64,000 nucleotides of DNA, from assembly GCF_000317515.1 (NCBI RefSeq), contig NC_019738.1, forward strand, positions 657,501 to 721,500, in the 5' to 3' direction. The translations under genes were made by a program, and so were the position numbers. A model generated the notes under the pieces. The model was not told the DNA's origin and searched no databases. It worked only from the letters and a program-made list of their open reading frames with translations. Source of the DNA: Allocoleopsis franciscana PCC 7113 (lineage in GTDB: Bacteria; Cyanobacteriota; Cyanobacteriia; Cyanobacteriales; Coleofasciculaceae). Shown piece by piece: positions 62,694 to 64,000 of this stretch; position 1 is the first letter of the stretch, and every line of letters begins with the position of its first letter.

Positions 62694-64000
62694 TTACCTT
62701 CTCAAAGGACATATAATTTTTAAGCATTTACCAACAGCATCACGGTACTGCATATATTCGTTTTCTGTAACTCCCCAGGCTATGTTTTGATCTGAACCTG
62801 GATGCGAGACTGTGTTGCGATTCCTTCTGTCAAAAAGGTTACGAATATCTATGCATATTTCATGAGGTACAAACTTAGAAGTAAGGTAGTTGACGGCATC
62901 ATCTGCTTCGTACTTTTTCTTTTTGTTTTCATCAAGCAGCAGACAAATTGCATGAATTTCGTTAAGAAGGTGATTCAGTGCAACTGAATAAGAGCCAATC
63001 TTCTCGTGAAATATACGCAATCGTATTTGTTCGATAATTTGTGATGCGTCTGAAAGAAAAATTAATTGCCCACCTAACAATTCGTAGTAACCCGGATAAT
63101 CTGATAGTATTTTAGCTTCCTGATATACAGTGGCAATATGGCTGAAAGCTTCGCTACATGTAAGCTTTTTTAAAAGATTTCTGTTTTTGAAATGTGTTTG
63201 ACAGAGAAACTTAATGATTAAATATAAGTCTCTGGTTGTTAGTTGATTTTTAGTATGCAGAAATTTTAAGAATCTATTTAAAGTTTTTTGATTTTTAGAA
63301 ATTATTAAAATAATCTCTCGTGGCATCACTTTTACTAAATCGAAGTTAAACTTATTGAATATTTCTTCAATTCTATTTTTATTTTCTTCGGTTTCTAAAA
63401 GTTGACTTATCGATTCATCATAAACTTCTTTTAGTATTTCTTCTTGAAGAGAGCCATCGTATCCAAGCGAAATATCTATACTTGAATTTTTTAACTTTTG
63501 TAGTTCATCAAAAATGTGGTCTATTTTTTTATGGGGAGCTTCCTCATTATCATCATCATTAGATGGATATTCAGGCGACACTTTTTTCAAATCTTTCAAT
63601 AATTCTTCCTTTTGTTCTAAGTTATTGAGCCAGTAGAGCTTTGTTTTCGTATTGAGTCTTAGTCCTGAATTATAATGCAGTACATCGGCTATTTGTGATG
63701 TAAGTGAATCAGCAATAGCTTCCTTCTTTTTCTGTTTTGTGGATTCTAAAAAATTTATGATTATAAATATATCGTCAACAAAGCGAATTACTTTATGTTC
63801 TTTTATTTCAGTTGGATATTTACTAATTTCTGTATCAATTATTAAATCACTAAAAAGTAAATATACATGACCTATGAAACCCGAAATAATATCGTTATCA
63901 GATTGCGGGATACCTCCTTGCTTACCAGATATATAGTTGAAATAAAAAGTAATTTGCTCCTTGGTTGAAGCATCAAATCGCAAGCTTTCTTTAATACTAG
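62694..64000 (-). CDS. AbiA-like reverse transcriptase with C-terminal HEPN-like domain (5' end outside window)
   Basis: The frame stays open to the window edge; the TTG at 63983 is not the true start (SIKES precedes it). Counting from there, GGIPQSDNDIISGFIG (about 23-38) matches RT motif 4 and VIRFVDDIFIII (FVDD at 68-71) is the catalytic motif 5. Residues about 130-330 are helical without motifs, like the alpha-repeat part of Abi polymerases. The C-terminal 60 residues carry RNTVSH (389-394), an Rx4H HEPN-type RNase motif. This order, RT then helical repeats then HEPN, is that known for AbiA abortive-infection proteins. Composition is visibly more AT-rich than flanking genes, a sign of transfer. 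It reads into a DUF2281/MazF pair 4 nt downstream. Confidence 0.82.
   Translation of the reverse strand, partial: SIKESLRFDASTKEQITFYFNYISGKQGGIPQSDNDIISGFIGHVYLLFSDLIIDTEISKYPTEIKEHKVIRFVDDIFIIINFLESTKQKKKEAIADSLTSQIADVLHYNSGLRLNTKTKLYWLNNLEQKEELLKDLKKVSPEYPSNDDDNEEAPHKKIDHIFDELQKLKNSSIDISLGYDGSLQEEILKEVYDESISQLLETEENKNRIEEIFNKFNFDLVKVMPREIILIISKNQKTLNRFLKFLHTKNQLTTRDLYLIIKFLCQTHFKNRNLLKKLTCSEAFSHIATVYQEAKILSDYPGYYELLGGQLIFLSDASQIIEQIRLRIFHEKIGSYSVALNHLLNEIHAICLLLDENKKKKYEADDAVNYLTSKFVPHEICIDIRNLFDRRNRNTVSHPGSDQNIAWGVTENEYMQYRDAVGKCLKIICPLRR

Noticed and set aside
62694-64000. Group II intron maturase or retron RT
   Set aside because: No maturase X/zinc-finger region or intron domain V/VI near the 3' end, and the C-terminal helical plus HEPN-like part fits Abi RTs instead.
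1-64000. CRISPR arrays, rRNA and tRNA genes
   Set aside because: No direct repeats with regular spacers, and no tRNA T-arm pattern (GGTTCRAATCC) in a cloverleaf context was seen; a tRNAscan-SE run would be decisive.

Overview
The window is cyanobacterial chromosome. The evidence is the frequent HIP1 octamer (GCGATCGC), a dnaE gene ending in a split-intein N half, a CruA/CruP-type flavoprotein, a sucrose-phosphate-synthase-like glycosyltransferase, COP23 and DUF1816 proteins, a WD40/NB-ARC protein, and several palindromic repeat families typical of filamentous cyanobacteria. I cannot name genus or species from this stretch. No rRNA, tRNA or CRISPR array was seen.

Layout. 1-8383 (minus) is a Wzx/Wzy-type exopolysaccharide locus: partial lipoprotein, Wzc-like tyrosine kinase/co-polymerase, Wzy/ligase-like polymerase, three glycosyltransferases and a flippase. 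A divergent WecG/TagA/CpsF glycosyltransferase follows, fused to two MshEN-like repeats. 10.4-16 kb holds small secreted and membrane proteins and murT-gatD (peptidoglycan glutamate amidation). 16.5-24.5 kb has an ABCD-type ABC transporter, the CruA/CruP-like protein, a SAM-hydrolase-family/GT4 pair and ispF. 24.5-35 kb is mostly housekeeping: PAS/GAF histidine kinase, trpD, retropepsin-like lipoprotein, carA, a STAS protein that appears to start at a non-standard codon, mrnC-rlmB, and a DUF1816 protein. 35-45 kb (minus) is an accessory island of secreted proteins (CAP, VWD, COP23 and others), a GIY-YIG/small-protein pair, an IS5-type element with a frameshifted transposase, and palindromic repeats. 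45.4-49.2 kb encodes a STAND ATPase with 14 WD40 repeats; a 157-bp MITE-like element lies in frame inside one repeat. gatA and dnaE-N follow, then a TM2 protein, a PATAN/DUF4388 protein and a 1049-residue membrane protein made of about eight tandem repeats. 59.5-64 kb is a mobile/defence-like end: a transposase, a RelE/HigA-type toxin-antitoxin pair, a DUF2281/MazF pair and, cut by the window edge, a reverse transcriptase with a C-terminal HEPN-like RNTVSH motif (AbiA-like).

The most promising candidate for an undescribed system is the right edge (62094 to beyond 64000, minus): RT-HEPN, then a DUF2281 antitoxin 4 nt downstream, then MazF overlapping by 7 nt. The spacing suggests one transcript. 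Other strong points are the glycosyltransferase-MshEN fusion, the in-frame MITE, the split intein and the tandem-repeat membrane protein. Domain names come from recognition of motifs by eye; no database search was run.
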